64,000 nucleotides of DNA from Brachypterus glaber (GCA_958510825.1 OY294052.1:3679816-3743815), one strand, 5' to 3'. Positions 23,199 through 34,260 are shown, counted from the stretch's first letter. Notes: generated by a model not told the origin, from the sequence alone. Made by a program: numbers and translations.

Positions 23199-25101
23199 TT
23201 GGACTCAAGATACAAAAATATAAAACAAGATGCATTTTAAATCTCTTAATTAATAAAATCAAAAAACGTTTTTTAAGCTCATTTTTTGATAAAAATATTA
23301 CTAGGGAAGAAATTTTACTACGTTTCAAAAACAATTAATTAAATATAGTCATGTCTTTTAAGAATGCGAATTGTAGGAATTATCACGGACAAACTTAATA
23401 TTATCTATCTCTTTTATTACTACGGCGTATCACGAAGCGAGCGCTAAAACGTTGGTTGAAGTAAGATCCACCGTACGTCCATAGGATATTGCGCTCACTC
23501 TAAAGGAATTCAACAAGAATATCAGAGAACGGCGCGTCGTAACTTAAAATGTGTACAGTCAACATCTCATAGGCGCCGTGTTTTGTCATTTCATTTATTT
23601 TTTCTGTGATTTACAAGTGATTTTATAAATATTAGTATGCCACTGGTCGAATCCACACTCCAGCCGGTACAGGGATCTACTTGATACGGACCGCATTCGC
23701 ATTCTTCAAATGACACGACTTTAGCACCTTAAAGAGTCTTTTGTTTTTTGTTTTAAATTAAAGTTAAAAGAATTTTAAATAAGTTATATCTAAGACTAGA
23801 TATCTTCTAAAAGTAACTTATAAAGAGTTTTTTTCAATCATAAAATTAGAAAAACAGTGACGGATAAGGAGAGCTTTAACTCAAACGCACCCTGGTTAGA
23901 AAGTTAAAATAAAAATACGCCCTATAGTATATTCAACTTCAAAATGCAGTAAGTGTAAACAAACGCACGTAACAACAACGGATTTAGTGACAGGGTAGGA
24001 TTCAAAACAAAATATTTCTATATAACGGTCCATTGCAATGCATTGCACGTTTCTTCGCAAGTACTCACATACTGACCTGTTTAATTTTCTACATCCCTAC
24101 TCTCGCAACATTTGAGTGTTCTAACCAATGAAACCACGCGCAGCTGCCGCGTGCGCGATTGTTTTATTTACTTCTACTGCATATTGAAGTTGAATATACT
24201 ATAATCTCAAAGAATAACTCACAATCGACCAACTGGTTTGGGAGTTATTGGCTAAACGAAAAAAAAAGGAGGTGCGGCACTTTTTTTAAAGTTCAGTGTA
24301 ATAATTTATTTACATTGGCACAAATAGGGACATATAAATGACTAAAATCTCTGAAAATAATTATTTATGATAAAAGGACACTAAATAATCGCCCTAAAAA
24401 CAGTTTTTGTCCAGGTATAATACACTATTTCTTATTCGAATGTAATATCTTGATAAAAAATTGGTATTTTTGACAAAAAATTGACGTTTGAGTCATGTTA
24501 TGTCATCAGATTCAATGTCAATCAACGTCGACTATTTTTCTATTCCTACTAGTACAAAAAATCAAACTTTTCATACAGATACAGATTTATTATAGAAGAT
24601 CGTTTATGATACAAGTGCTAAAAATATGGTTTTATCTTTTGAGTATTTTAAAAACTTGTTTGCAAAATAAAACTGAAGACTAAGTTGCAAACCTAAAAAA
24701 AAAATAAAACCCTATTTTAGCACACATATCATGGCAAAAAATTCTACAACCTCAAAGTAACTTCTCGCTTGTGCGCTGAGGTTTTCACATTTATTATTTG
24801 TAGGAAAAATGACGTACATTACTCGAATGGAAAGTATACACGTGTTTTTTACGAAAAATGCCGATTTTCACTCTATTTGTTCACGTGTTCTATGGAAAGA
24901 AGTATGTTTAGGAGGAAAATAGCAAATAATATCATTTTAAAAGGGCATTCTTATTTTAGATATTCCTCACTATTCTGTACCCCCTCCCCCAAACCCTTCA
25001 ATTTTTCATACTTTTTAAATTAAATATTTAAATCTAATGGTAATATACATAAAGCATAATTAAATTATTAAAAATAAATCCCAAATTTAATATTAAATTG
25101 C
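23199..25101. other. Intergenic region downstream of FAM122
   Basis: No exon seen. Holds the MITE 23923-24203. The 24769-25023 plus open frame has no recognisable features. Confidence 0.5.
23923..24203. mobile_element. MITE with TATAGTATATTCAACTTC ends
   Basis: Arms of about 45 bases, TATAGTATATTCAACTTCAA and complement TTGAAGTTGAATATACTATA, TA at the borders. Confidence 0.75.
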
Positions 25102-25698
25102 TTAACTCGGACTTTCCGCCATTTCATGATCATTTTTTGAGACAATCATCGGTTCTGATGGCATTGCACGACTTGGAGAGGGGCTATCGACATTTCTAAA
25201 CTGAAAACTTCCCGGAGAATCAGCGCTTGATAACGATTCAGGCGTACCAACTGAACTTAAAGACCCTGTTGTTAACAAACCCCCTCGATCAACAGACGTG
25301 TTACTGTAAAACCTTTTAGCTCTGGGAGCACTATTAAACTCCAATTTATCGTCATCGAGTTTCCTTTTCACTCCCAAAGGGCTGGGTCTTAGAACTGGTG
25401 AAGCGCTTCTACGATAGTTGATAAACGTTTTGGATCTGGTCGGACTCTGGAAACCTGGTGAAATGCCCCTTGTGGGCGATGGTGAACTGCAGTTTCCGAA
25501 ACTGCAGGGAGGCAGTGACACGTGTAGCGGCCCCGTCTTGGTTTTGTCGTGAGATTCGTTCATGAGGCTTAGGTCTTCACATGAGTGGGATATTTGCATT
25601 TCCCGGTGGATCTCGCGCTCGTGGGCGAGTTCTCTGACAGCATCGACCTGTTCTTCTTGACGGAGTTGGGTGATTCTTGGCACCAAACGGAGGCTCAC
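25102..25698 (-). CDS. PABIR1: FAM122/PABIR exon 3 (terminal)
   Basis: Terminal exon of 198 codons plus stop, beginning right after the acceptor (TTTAG|GTG). The first codon is valine (GTG), not a start. Carries the B55-binding helix, the SPSPTRG block, the KRKL basic motif and a Ser/Pro-rich tail ending in EMAESPS. Confidence 0.93.
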   Translation of the reverse strand: MSLRLVPRITQLRQEEQVDAVRELAHEREIHREMQISHSCEDLSLMNESHDKTKTGPLHVSLPPCSFGNCSSPSPTRGISPGFQSPTRSKTFINYRRSASPVLRPSPLGVKRKLDDDKLEFNSAPRAKRFYSNTSVDRGGLLTTGSLSSVGTPESLSSADSPGSFQFRNVDSPSPSRAMPSEPMIVSKNDHEMAESPS

Positions 25699-27518
25699 CT
25701 AAACATATAACAACTTTTTTCTAAAACCTGTGCTAGAACATTCATATTTCAACGTTATTAATGAGTTTTACCTACATAATAACATTTCAAAAAGACTCAA
25801 ATCAATCCAATTTTCTTACTTTTTGAGAAGTTTTTTAAAGGCATATCAACGTCAATTAGGCCATAGCAGCGAAAAACGACGTTAAACAGTAAAACAAACA
25901 ACAAACAAAGGCATATCAAAAAAAAATCCAGGCAATATAGCATCAAGGGGGTGGTTGCCCCATATTGCACCCATTCCCTAGATCCATCTTTCATTTAATA
26001 TTTTTGTACTTCAAAAACTAATTATTGTGCCAAGCTAAACTTTGAAATTATCTTTATAGGAAATTAATATTATAAATACCACAAAATTAAAGAGAAAATT
26101 TTAGACAATACTTTAAGAATACTTAGCATAAACTAAGAATACACTCCAAGTTCTTGATCATATTCAAGCTTTGCTTGTAAGACTATTTATTGCTTATTAC
26201 TATTTATTACAAGTCCTAAATAAACACATTGCCAAAATTCTTGGCATTAAAGGTTGTTAATGGCTTCCAGCAATATTTTGTTTTATTCTTCAAGAGCAGC
26301 AACAATTAGCTCCTGAAGGGCAAACGGGGTTCTTTCTATTCAAAATGACCTTTTTTAGCATATCCCACACGTTCTCACAAGGATTCATGTCAGGTGAGTT
26401 TGCTGGCGAGTTCATTCTTTAAAAATTTCCTTGCTGTAGCAAATTGGTAACCCTTCTTGTAGGGCTGGGAGTGGCATTATTGTCCATAAAATTAAAATTA
26501 TCTCCAATTTCATTTTACAATGAAAGACAATTGGTTAAATAATGTTTTGGGCATAAATGTTTTGCTTGAGAACAGAGGAGGACATACTGGTTATTGACAT
26601 CTTGTTTCTCACATTTTGATTTTTTTAATAAAAATTAATTGATACAATTTTTTAAATTTAATTCCTGGCTGTGACATGATAAACCTTACATGTGATAAAG
26701 CATTTCAATAAAATTCTGAATTGAACCCACATATTGGTTAGAATTTTTTTTTGGTTCAAATTAAGAATTTTGGCGATGTGTTTAAATAAAAAATTAAAAA
26801 TATAACCTTTGGCAAATTTCCAATAAATATTATTATTATTATTAACATTTATCATTACCATAAAAAAATTTTTGTATGTTTTCATAAAATTTTCAGTTTT
26901 ACAAGTTGAGTGCCATATTTCAAGAACAATTATATATGTTCTAAATTTCCCTAACTTTTCCAGATGGCTGGATATATTATTAATGTATATATATGTATAT
27001 ATTGACTAATAGTCAATTTTTTGTGGTAACGATGGTTAACCAGTATATTACTCTTTCTCTGTTTAATTGATAAGTTAAAAAGAGAGAGAAATACATATTC
27101 CCCTAACTTGGTTAGTAACCGCTGCTCCACAAAAAATCGGCAATTGTATAAAATGAGATATAAATAAAGGATATCAGCCAATTTATGATTAAATCTAATT
27201 GACGTAGGTATAAAATGAGGTAGATATTAAGTATTATACATACAGGAGAGCCAGGTACTGGGCTAAAGCTGGCACTAAATCGTCTTGTCCTGGATGAACT
27301 AGCAGGGGCAAAACAGTTGAAGGGCTGCTGGTCTCTGAAAAGTCACAAGTCTGTTTTATACTGTTGACAAGTTGTTTTTGGTAGGAATATGGGGCCTACC
27401 TGGTGGATGACGTTGAAGGGCTGGCCGTAGTCATAACGGCATTGGTTTCATTAATCATAGGAGCGCTAGAGCACCTTTTTAAAGTCCCCGGGCCGTTCGA
27501 TGGACCATCAACGTCCAT
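25102..27518 (-). CDS. PABIR1: FAM122/PABIR family PP2A-B55 inhibitor (whole gene, 3 exons)
   Basis: Complete gene for a 268-residue FAM122/PABIR protein, a nuclear inhibitor of the PP2A-B55 phosphatase (family knowledge). Exons are 27518-27400, 27334-27244 and 25698-25102, joined by a 65-base and a 1545-base intron, all GT-AG and in frame. Visible landmarks: an N-terminal LKRCSSAPMI block (about residues 13-22) matching the vertebrate RRSNSAPLI block; a Ser/Arg stretch with SPVPGSP (64-70); the conserved helix with RITQLRQEE (78-86) and HEREIHREMQISHS (96-109), which corresponds to the B55-binding region; SPSPTRGISP (142-151); and a basic GVKRKL (179-184), probable nuclear signal. Length is close to human FAM122A (about 287). 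An in-frame ATG 10 codons further upstream (27548) could be used instead. I chose 27518 because MDVDGPSNG looks like a typical insect start; this choice is inference. Confidence 0.92.
25699..27243 (-). other. FAM122 intron 2, with a decayed Tc1/mariner fragment
   Basis: A 1545-base intron. It holds a degenerate Tc1/mariner-like transposase fragment (26270-26635, listed separately) and otherwise AT-rich sequence without coding signal. Short open frames here (25797-25994, 26658-26885, 26951-27181) have no recognisable content. Confidence 0.8.
26270..26635 (-). pseudogene. Decayed Tc1/mariner-like transposase fragment
   Basis: On the minus strand one reads NFNFMDNNATPSPTRR, TNLLQQGNF, then SPANSPDMNPCENVWDMLKK. 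This is the catalytic DDE region of Tc1-like transposases (pattern FMDDNAPPH..., WPANSPDLNPIENVW). Frameshifts and stops interrupt it. It lies in FAM122 intron 2 and matches the copy at 60440-60770. Confidence 0.75.
27244..27334 (-). CDS. PABIR1: FAM122/PABIR exon 2
   Basis: A 91-base exon after a TTTTCAG acceptor, encoding DQQPFNCFAPASSSRTRRFS then ASFSPVPGSP. It ends exactly on a codon at CCT|GTATGT. The Ser/Arg-rich sequence corresponds to the phosphorylated region of vertebrate FAM122A. The exon is recognisable only by joining it to its neighbours. Confidence 0.9.
27400..27518 (-). CDS. PABIR1: FAM122/PABIR exon 1
   Basis: Thirty-nine codons plus AG. The donor GT is at 27398-27399 (CCAG|GTAGG). 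The split arginine codon is completed by the first base of exon 2. Contains the conserved CSSAPMI motif. Alternative in-frame ATG at 27548. Confidence 0.9.
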
Positions 27519-27548
27519 AGCTACAGACTGGGAATTTAAAGATGACAT

Positions 27549-28741
27549 TCAGTATCTCAGTCACCACTCGATATTTACTTATAGAGGACATTTGAGTATG
27601 AACAATTTAAAAATAACACAACACTTCTTCTTAAATAACTTGATAAAAAAGTATTATTGCACTTAAATATTTATTAAATTGCTTAAAATTAGCAGCGGTT
27701 TGTTAAAGTTTCAACTCCTGTCAAATAAGCTTTAGGGGAACCACTTGTGCGCATGTCCTGAAACCCAAAGACATAGTACATCTACTCGAAAATAGATGGC
27801 ACGAAGTGTAAAGTTTGAGAGAAAACCCAGTTGCACAAACGGCCGCTAGGAGCGACAGTAGTAAAAAAGCTTACAGAAATCTATGAAAGTCCGTTTTTCA
27901 TTTAAATTTTTCTCGGGAAGAACTTGTCTGTTCGTGATAAAATCATATTTGAAACAGTTTTCCAAAGTGATATTTGTCAAACTTTAGTTTTATATGTTGG
28001 TTTTAATTTTTTTTTTGATGTTTCAACTTTTTTTTTGTGATTTCAAATGTTCCTTGACAATCAACTTTTTTTACTGTGTGATGTTAATAAATTTCTAGTG
28101 TTTTTAGGATTCTGGAGTACGGAAAATATCTTGTAGAAAAAATGGTAAGTTCAGGAAAAAAGGCATTTTTTTTGTGAAAAATACGCCTCTGTAATAATCA
28201 TAAGCAAGCTGTTTTTCGTTCATGACCGTAGCATCAATTAAACACTGATTAAAAGCCACCGCGGCTGTCCCCCCTCTAGAACAGAGCAACGCCAGTGTAT
28301 TTATAAAAAATCTAAAAAATATGACAAAAGATGACTAATAGCTCGCAATCGCCCCAGCTCTGGTAATAATAAAACAAAATGTATTTATTCTTTTAATTTT
28401 AAGGTACATCATGATCATCTTAACCTGAAGATATAAACTTATGACCCTATAGTCTCCAAATGAAGTGACACTGTCGTGGTTTTCAAGGACCCTATTTTTT
28501 AGTTAGTTTAACTGCCTATAGGCAGTGATGTAAACTCGTAGGAGTCTCTGCCCCCCCCCCCCCGCATATTTCGGATTTCTCATATTTTTTCGAGTCTTAT
28601 AAACTTGAAAAAAAAAACTTTCTTTTTTTTTTGTAATAGGAAAGTGGTTATAAAAAACAAACAAAAAATTATAAATTAATTTACAATTATAATTAAAGGA
28701 AATATAAGAGTTTTGCCTTAAAGTAAATAGTTAATATCTTA
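27549..28741. other. Spacer between LSM4 and FAM122
   Basis: About 1.2 kb separating the LSM4 stop from the FAM122 start; must hold the LSM4 3' UTR and the FAM122 promoter. Poly-C tract near 28553-28563. No further exon seen. Confidence 0.6.
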
Positions 28742-28836
28742 TTATTGCTTTGGTTTCTGTTTTTGAAAAGGTGGATTTCTGCCACCTCCACCTGGGGCAC
28801 CACCAGCTTTTCCTCCTCGTGCTCCACCAAAATTAC
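28742..28836 (-). CDS. LSM4: LSM4 exon 5 (C-terminal tail)
   Basis: Completes a split Gly codon and then encodes 30 residues, [18 protein letters not shown] onward to QKPKQ, and a TAA stop at 28742-28744. The acceptor is TTTTAG. Glycine-rich tail typical of LSm4. Confidence 0.93.
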
Positions 28837-29995
28837 CTAAAATAGATATGTTAGATACAAGTATGGATTATAGGAAACGTTCAAGTATTTTGTAACGCAA
28901 ATTTTGATTATTTTGGACCCAACCCTCCCCTGTAACACTATTTTCCTATACCATTAATATGGGTGTAATACTCCAAAATGACTCCCCATATTATAAAATA
29001 AAACATTTATTTATTTACGACACAGGATACAAATGGTGGTTGCATTTAATCTCCCTATTAAAAATAATATTAATATATTAACCACATTGAACCTGTTTCA
29101 CTAACCAAGTTAAACCTTAATTATTTGGTTAGTAAAACAGGTTTTATGTGGTTAAAACATTATTTTCAATAGGCTTTTTCAAAAAATTAACTTGATAAAA
29201 TTACCTCTGGCAGCAGGTCTGTTCCGTTGGTTTTGAGGTCCTCCACCTCTTCCACCTTTCATATCTCCACGACCTCTGTTTTTTACAACAGCTTCTTCTT
29301 TAACCATATCAATGACTTCATCAGGAATACGTAGGTATTTAATTGTGCTACCTCGGATGTAACATTCCGGCATTCTCCAAAACTTGTCACCATCCTAAAA
29401 ATTTTAACACAAATAAAAATACTAGATACACTTAACCATGTTTTGCACCAGTTTTATTTGGTTTATTTTCACCAAAGGGGGCATATTTTTCCCACCCGAG
29501 TTAACTTGGGCAATACAAAAAAAAAAGTCCGCCCGAATTAACTCGGAAGCGGAAAAGACCCAACCTACTGTCAACAAGTTAACTCGGCCGAGTGCGTTTA
29601 ATAGTTAAAACTTACGATATTGGTTAACCTGTAGTCAGACTTATTAATAAAAATGAATTTAGCAGGGGGGGCACTGCATTCTACACCACTGCCAATTTTC
29701 TAAATTAAATTGTAAAAAATATCTTACTCTAGATGTGCAAATAACTTCTCTAAGGTTAATATTCATCCAGTTATCACAACTGACTAAATGTCCATTGTAT
29801 GTTTCCCCATTTTTTAATTCAACCAGCTGAAAACCAAGAAATGTTAATGTTTTTTAACCTATTTTTTTTATAAACTTACCATAGGATGGTTTTGGGCGGT
29901 CCTTAGCAAAGATAACGGTAACTAGAACAATAAAAAATAAAGTGAAATAACTTTTTAACACTAAAAACTATTTTAAATATTAATTTTCTTACCAT
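28742..29995 (-). CDS. LSM4: LSm4, U6 snRNA-associated Sm-like protein (whole gene, 5 exons)
   Basis: Complete LSM4 gene, 142 residues. LSm4 is a subunit of the LSm2-8 ring that binds the U6 snRNA 3' end in the nucleus and of the LSm1-7 ring in cytoplasmic mRNA decay (family knowledge). Exons: 29995-29993, 29921-29880, 29826-29728, 29394-29205 and 28836-28742, all GT-AG and in frame. The Sm1 motif runs over about residues 13-45 ([20 protein letters not shown] then [11 protein letters not shown]) and Sm2 over 59-73 ([15 protein letters not shown]). The C-terminal tail is RGG/GGR-rich and ends [11 protein letters not shown], as in other LSm4 proteins. Match to the human protein is almost exact through residue 80, from memory. 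The first coding exon is only the ATG. The 5' leader lies immediately right of 29995. LSM4 is transcribed toward the FAM122 gene, 1.2 kb away. Confidence 0.97.
28876..28975. repeat. Decayed GGGAACGTTC-family MITE in LSM4 intron 4
   Basis: Left half of the family listed at 35679-35828: AACGTTCAAGTATTTTGTAA, then a segment ending CTCCAAAATGACTC. Confidence 0.65.
29078..29157. repeat. Palindromic repeat, copy 1, in LSM4 intron 4
   Basis: AACCACATTGAACCTGTTTC pairs with GTAAAACAGGTTTTATGTGG. A second copy with the same right arm is at 38452-38522. Confidence 0.7.
29205..29394 (-). CDS. LSM4: LSM4 exon 4 (Sm2 motif and start of RGG tail)
   Basis: Sixty-three codons plus one base, [20 protein letters not shown] onward to NRPAAR. 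Donor is AGAG|GTAAT. Contains Sm2 and the first RGRG/GGRGGG stretch. Confidence 0.97.
29728..29826 (-). CDS. LSM4: LSM4 exon 3 (Sm1 motif)
   Basis: Thirty-three codons from [12 protein letters not shown] to VICTSR, covering most of Sm1. Bounded by TTTTCAG and GTAAG. Confidence 0.96.
29880..29921 (-). CDS. LSM4: LSM4 exon 2
   Basis: Fourteen codons, [14 protein letters not shown], between a TTCTAG acceptor and a GTAAGT donor. Too short to stand out as an open frame; identified by the LSm4 N-terminal sequence. Confidence 0.95.
29993..29995 (-). CDS. LSM4: LSM4 exon 1 (initiator ATG only)
   Basis: The coding part of exon 1 is the single codon ATG, followed at once by the donor GTAAG. The context CAAAAATG|GTAAG is clear, and exon 2 opens with the conserved LPLSLL that follows Met1 in LSm4 proteins. 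Confidence 0.92.
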
Positions 29996-30407
29996 TTTTG
30001 TTTAGATTCTTTTCAAGTGACAATATAACCTCAAAATTTTTAAGTCAAAATTATTAAATCGAAATCTAATAGATGGCGCCAGTTGCGGTAGCGCAATGTT
30101 GCCGATTTGTATGATATATAAGTGGTTATTTTTAGGGTCACTCCATCCAGGGGCAGTTGATTTTTAAAACCATTGGGAAAATTATACTCTTTATTGGCAC
30201 TAGTCAAAACAGCATCAAAGACTAGTGACAATTTTTTAATCTTTGACAGCACTTTATCCGATTAGTTTTGGAGATAAGATTTACTATTTTGACCTCAAAT
30301 TCGGATTCAGCGCCTCAAAATACAGTAATACCATGGTACCCTAAAAAATTCCGTATCTTTGTTTTTTCTTTTTGTGTGGCTTTGTAGTAATAGATTTCTA
30401 TACTTAG

Positions 30408-30960
30408 AAATATCTAAGAATATTCTTAGAACATTTGTGCTATTAGGGGGTTTTCAAACGGGGGCGCAACGGGAATATCCCGTATCAAATCGGATTGGGC
30501 GGTCCAAGTTGGGCCCCATTTTGGGGAGGTCCAACTACCAAAGCTGTCTTATGGTTTGTTATTATTGTAATAATAAAAAAACTAAATACGCTCGAAAAAT
30601 GTCAACCGTATTTCTGACGCATATGATAATGTTACGTAATTTTTTAACTAAAGCCATTCTACGATAAACCTTTGTCATTTGATTGCAGTCTGCCGAACGA
30701 AGTGGATAGTTCCGTTGTTTTTTTTTGTGTTTTTAGTTCTGAACACTAGTGCTATAGTTATAGTATTGGTGTATGTTTTGTGTTTTTACACTATAACTAT
30801 ATATTAGGAATATTTCAACCATGAGTATCTATATGTAAGTAATTTTGATTATTAAGATAAGTATTTTTCATATATGAGTAAAAAGTTAACTTTGTGACAC
30901 GGGAATTTTTTTAATGAGGGGGCGATTTACGACAGCTGTAATCTCAAAATTAGGCTGCCC
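30408..30960 (+). repeat. Tandem duplication, unit 1
   Basis: Unit of a direct duplication with a period of 636-663 bases. Contains an 82-codon open segment shared with unit 2. Confidence 0.85.
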
Positions 30961-31042
30961 AAGTGGGCCTCCAGTTGAGCGGTACCGCTTTGGAAAGGTT
31001 TGTGCAGTGTTACGTAACACTCCAATAAACTTTCTAAAATTT

Positions 31043-31622
31043 ATTGTATCTAAGAATATTCTTAGAACATTTGTGCTATTAGAGGGTTTTCAAACGGGGG
31101 CGCAACGGGAACATCCCGTATCAACTCGGATTGGGCGGTCCAAGTTGGGCCCCATTTTGGGGAGGTCCAACTACCAAAACTGTCTTATGTTTTGTTATTA
31201 TTGTAATAATAAAAAAACTAAATACGCTCGAAAAATATCAACCGTATTTCTGACGCATATGATAATGTTACGTAATTTTTTAACTAAAGCCATTCTACGA
31301 TAAACCTTTGTCATTTGATTGCAGTCTGCCGAACGAAGTGGATCGTTCCGTTGTTTATTTTTGTGTTTTTAGTTCTGAACACTAGTGTTATAGTTATAGT
31401 GTAAAAACACAAAACATACAACAATACTGTGTAACAGTAAACATACTGTGTAACAGTATTGGTGTATGTTTTGTGTTTTTACACTATAACTATATATTAG
31501 GAATATTTCAACCTCTAGTATATGTAAGTAATTTTGATGAGTAAAAAGTTAACTTTGTGGCACGGGAATTTTTTTAATGAGGGGGCGATTTACGACAGCT
31601 GTAATCTCAAAATTAGGCTGCC
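31043..31622 (+). repeat. Tandem duplication, unit 2
   Basis: Second unit, only a few substitutions from unit 1. It retains the left arm of a hairpin (GTGTAAAAACACAAAACATA pairing with TATGTTTTGTGTTTTTACAC, 31399-31486) that unit 1 has lost. Confidence 0.85.
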
Positions 31623-31867
31623 CAAGTTTTCCGGGATTAAAAATGAAAATAAAGGCAAATTTATATTTTTTTAATAGGATAATGCAATAAAGAAACATAT
31701 ACTTTTGTCTTATGTGGGGGGTAATTACCCCCATTACCACCTCATCTACGCCCTTGGTAACACCGCACAAAACTTTCTATAATTTATTATAATAAAATCG
31801 GCAAAGATATTTCTGACATATGATAATGTTATGTCATTTTTTAACAAAGCCAAAAGTTGATCGTTTT

Positions 31868-32215
31868 TGTGATTGTGACCACGATAACTCAAGAACGCTT
31901 CGGGCTAAAGACATCAGATTTGGACCATAGGTTGATTATCCTAAGTTCTAGGCTGGGATTGTTTTTGGTAAAAATCGGATTGGGGTAAATTGGGGTAAAA
32001 ACTATTTTTTTCAAAACCATTTTTTTTCAATTCTTTTTTCGTTTTACGAAAAACAAACTTTTTTTGGAAAAAAAATTGGTTTGGCCTTTTTTTTATTTTT
32101 TTTTTTATTTTTTTTTTCCTTTTTGATTTTAATGAACCTACCTAACCTTTTATGCGAACAATATTAAGCCCGATTTTTATCAAAAAAAAATCCCATCCGA
32201 GGACTCAGTATGTCC
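31868..32215. repeat. Dispersed CACGATAACTCAAGAACG repeat, copy
   Basis: Common interspersed sequence with CACGATAACTCAAGAACGCT followed by segments coding nothing and a poly-T stretch. Related pieces at 4250-4375, 54420-55140, 61570-61760, 62620-62690 and 63295-63445. Confidence 0.65.
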
Positions 32216-32263
32216 TACAGCCGCCAGTCCGATGCTGATTAAACGTCCAAAAACGTATTAATA

Positions 32264-32641
32264 ACACCGGCACACAAAAAAAAAAATTGTCTGTACACCG
32301 GGCGCCACCTATCTACGGGCATGTTTTTCGACCCGCTGAATACGAATTTCAAGTCAGTTTAGGCCGTCCACCCTTCAATTTCGAGTAAAAAATTTTTTTC
32401 TTGCCAAAACATCGAATTTTCGCTATTTTTTGGGTTTTTTTGCAATTTCGAGTAAAATTTTTTTTTTCTTGCCAAAACATCGAATTTTCGCTATTTTTGG
32501 GTTTTTTTTTGCAATTTACTCGAAATTGAAGGGTGGACGGCCTAAACTGACTTGAAATTCGTATTCAGCGGGTCGAAAAACATGCCCGTAGATAGGTGGC
32601 GCCCGGTGTACAGACAATTTTTTTTTTTTGTGTGCCGGTGT
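32264..32641. mobile_element. Near-perfect foldback element
   Basis: Arms of at least 120 bases with no mismatch visible apart from A/T-run length: starts ACACCGGCACAC and ends GTGTGCCGGTGT. The centre holds a 63-base tandem duplication (TTGCCAAAACATCGAATTTT twice). Confidence 0.88.
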
Positions 32642-32778
32642 AATTTATTAGCAATAATAAATTATTACATATTAAGTTACTATATTTAAAAGTTTATCTA
32701 ACTTTCTTCTCGGTTATTTTGGAGTAATTTTTCTAAACTAAATATTTTGTTACCTAGGTAAATAACACTAATATGTGG

Positions 32779-32992
32779 CTATAGACATATTAAAGTTGCA
32801 AGCAACTTGCAAAACAACTTTACACTACGATATTTCAAGAATGTTTTGACACAAATACTTCAAATTTGGAATAAAGATTTTTTAAGTAGTTAAAAAAAAT
32901 GTTTCTAATTTTAAGTCTCTATGTCAAAGCGTTCTTAAAATATTATAGTGTAAAGTTGTTTTGCAAGTCGCTTGCGACTTTAATACGACTAT
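32779..32992. repeat. Palindrome
   Basis: Arms CTATAGACATATTAAAGTTG and complement ending near ACTTTAATACGACTATA, both with TTGCAAAACAACTTTACACT or complement. Confidence 0.75.
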
Positions 32993-33002
32993 AAACAATT
33001 TT

Positions 33003-34260
33003 TCTTTCAGGTATTTTAGGATATAGGCAAGATCTAGGTGAGTTTGTTTTTAACTACAATGAAAACAACAGAAGCTGAAGTAGTGCCAATAAAAGAGTTG
33101 TGTCCAAAGGCACAGTTAATATAAAGCACAAAAGCAAAATTTTGGAATCTAAAACCGCTAAGAGTATAGACCCTAACAAGGAGCCTAACGCGGCCTTTTA
33201 TGTTACAAGGCTTTATGTAAGAAACAATTGTATATGTTAAAGGTAATATAGACTTATATATTTTTTATAATAATCTTTTTTACAGGTTTAAGAATATTGT
33301 TCTTATTGATGTATTGTGTTCCTAATTTACACATATATATTTTTTTCAGGTATTATTTTTTATTTTAGGTATTTTTTTTTTATATATGTTTATTTTACAA
33401 TGTTGGATTTATTTATTTGTTTTCTTTTTCAGAAATGCTATATAATATATAGCCTATATTTTTGCGCATTAGGTATTTTAAAAAAAAAGTGTTCCTAAGT
33501 TGAAAGTTAGAATGACAATTCTAATCATGTATTTTTTTTCAGGTATTAATCACATTAGCCAGGAATATTATTATTATTAATTTGTTAAGGGTATTATTAT
33601 TATTACTACTATTGTTTATGATAATGATCGTTTTATTTATTTATATTTTTTTCAGGATATATGTGTTTTTTATTTATAAAAAGTTTATTATTTTTAATAT
33701 GTACGTTCCTGATTAACATAATTGTCATTTTTTTTAGGTATTATTTATAAAAATTTGGTTTAATATGTTTGTTATATTTAAAACTGTAGCAGGTGTATTT
33801 TTTCTTTGTTATATTTTTTCTTTGATATGTTTTTTATTTATAATATATTTTCGTTGGTTATATAATATGATATTATCATGTATTTTTTTTTTCAGATATT
33901 ATTTACAGGTACAAATTTTAATCTAAATTCAGATTAAAATTAAAGGACAATTGCATATTGTTTTATGCAAAAATATGCTAGGTATATTAACTGTAGGTTT
34001 TTGGGAGTTTATAGGCCTATAAACATAAACATTAGGGATAATATAATAATAACATAGTATGTTTTTTTAAGGTAGCATGGTGTGTAGAATAACCTGGGAT
34101 ATACTAATACTGATATGTAATTAATATTTTTTTTTATTTCAGATATATCAGAAAGAATAAATCTCGGAAGAAACCTGAGATATACTAATACTGATATGTA
34201 ATTAATAATTTTTTTGTTTCAGATATATCAGAAAGAAGAAATCTCGGAAGAAATAATAAT
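33003..34260 (+). repeat. Array of polypyrimidine-CAG motifs, degenerate repeat
   Basis: T-rich tracts ending in CAG or TAG recur, often directly followed by GTATT: AG ends near 33010, 33285, 33349, 33368, 33432, 33542, 33655, 33737, 33895, 34142 and 34222. The last two belong to an exact-looking tandem pair (34096-34175 and 34176-34250, with AGATATATCAGAAAGAA). No protein-coding frame is convincing. It may be a degenerate tandem repeat. Confidence 0.5.

Noticed and set aside
30359..31303. Open frames of 102 and 129 codons in the tandem duplication
   Set aside because: All six differences between the units change the amino acid; no family features or splice context.
33060..33225. Possible exon-like stretch (KSKILESKTAKSIDPNKEP) before the splice-motif array
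   Set aside because: Short and lysine-rich by composition, no homology recognised, no convincing acceptor and donor pair in frame.
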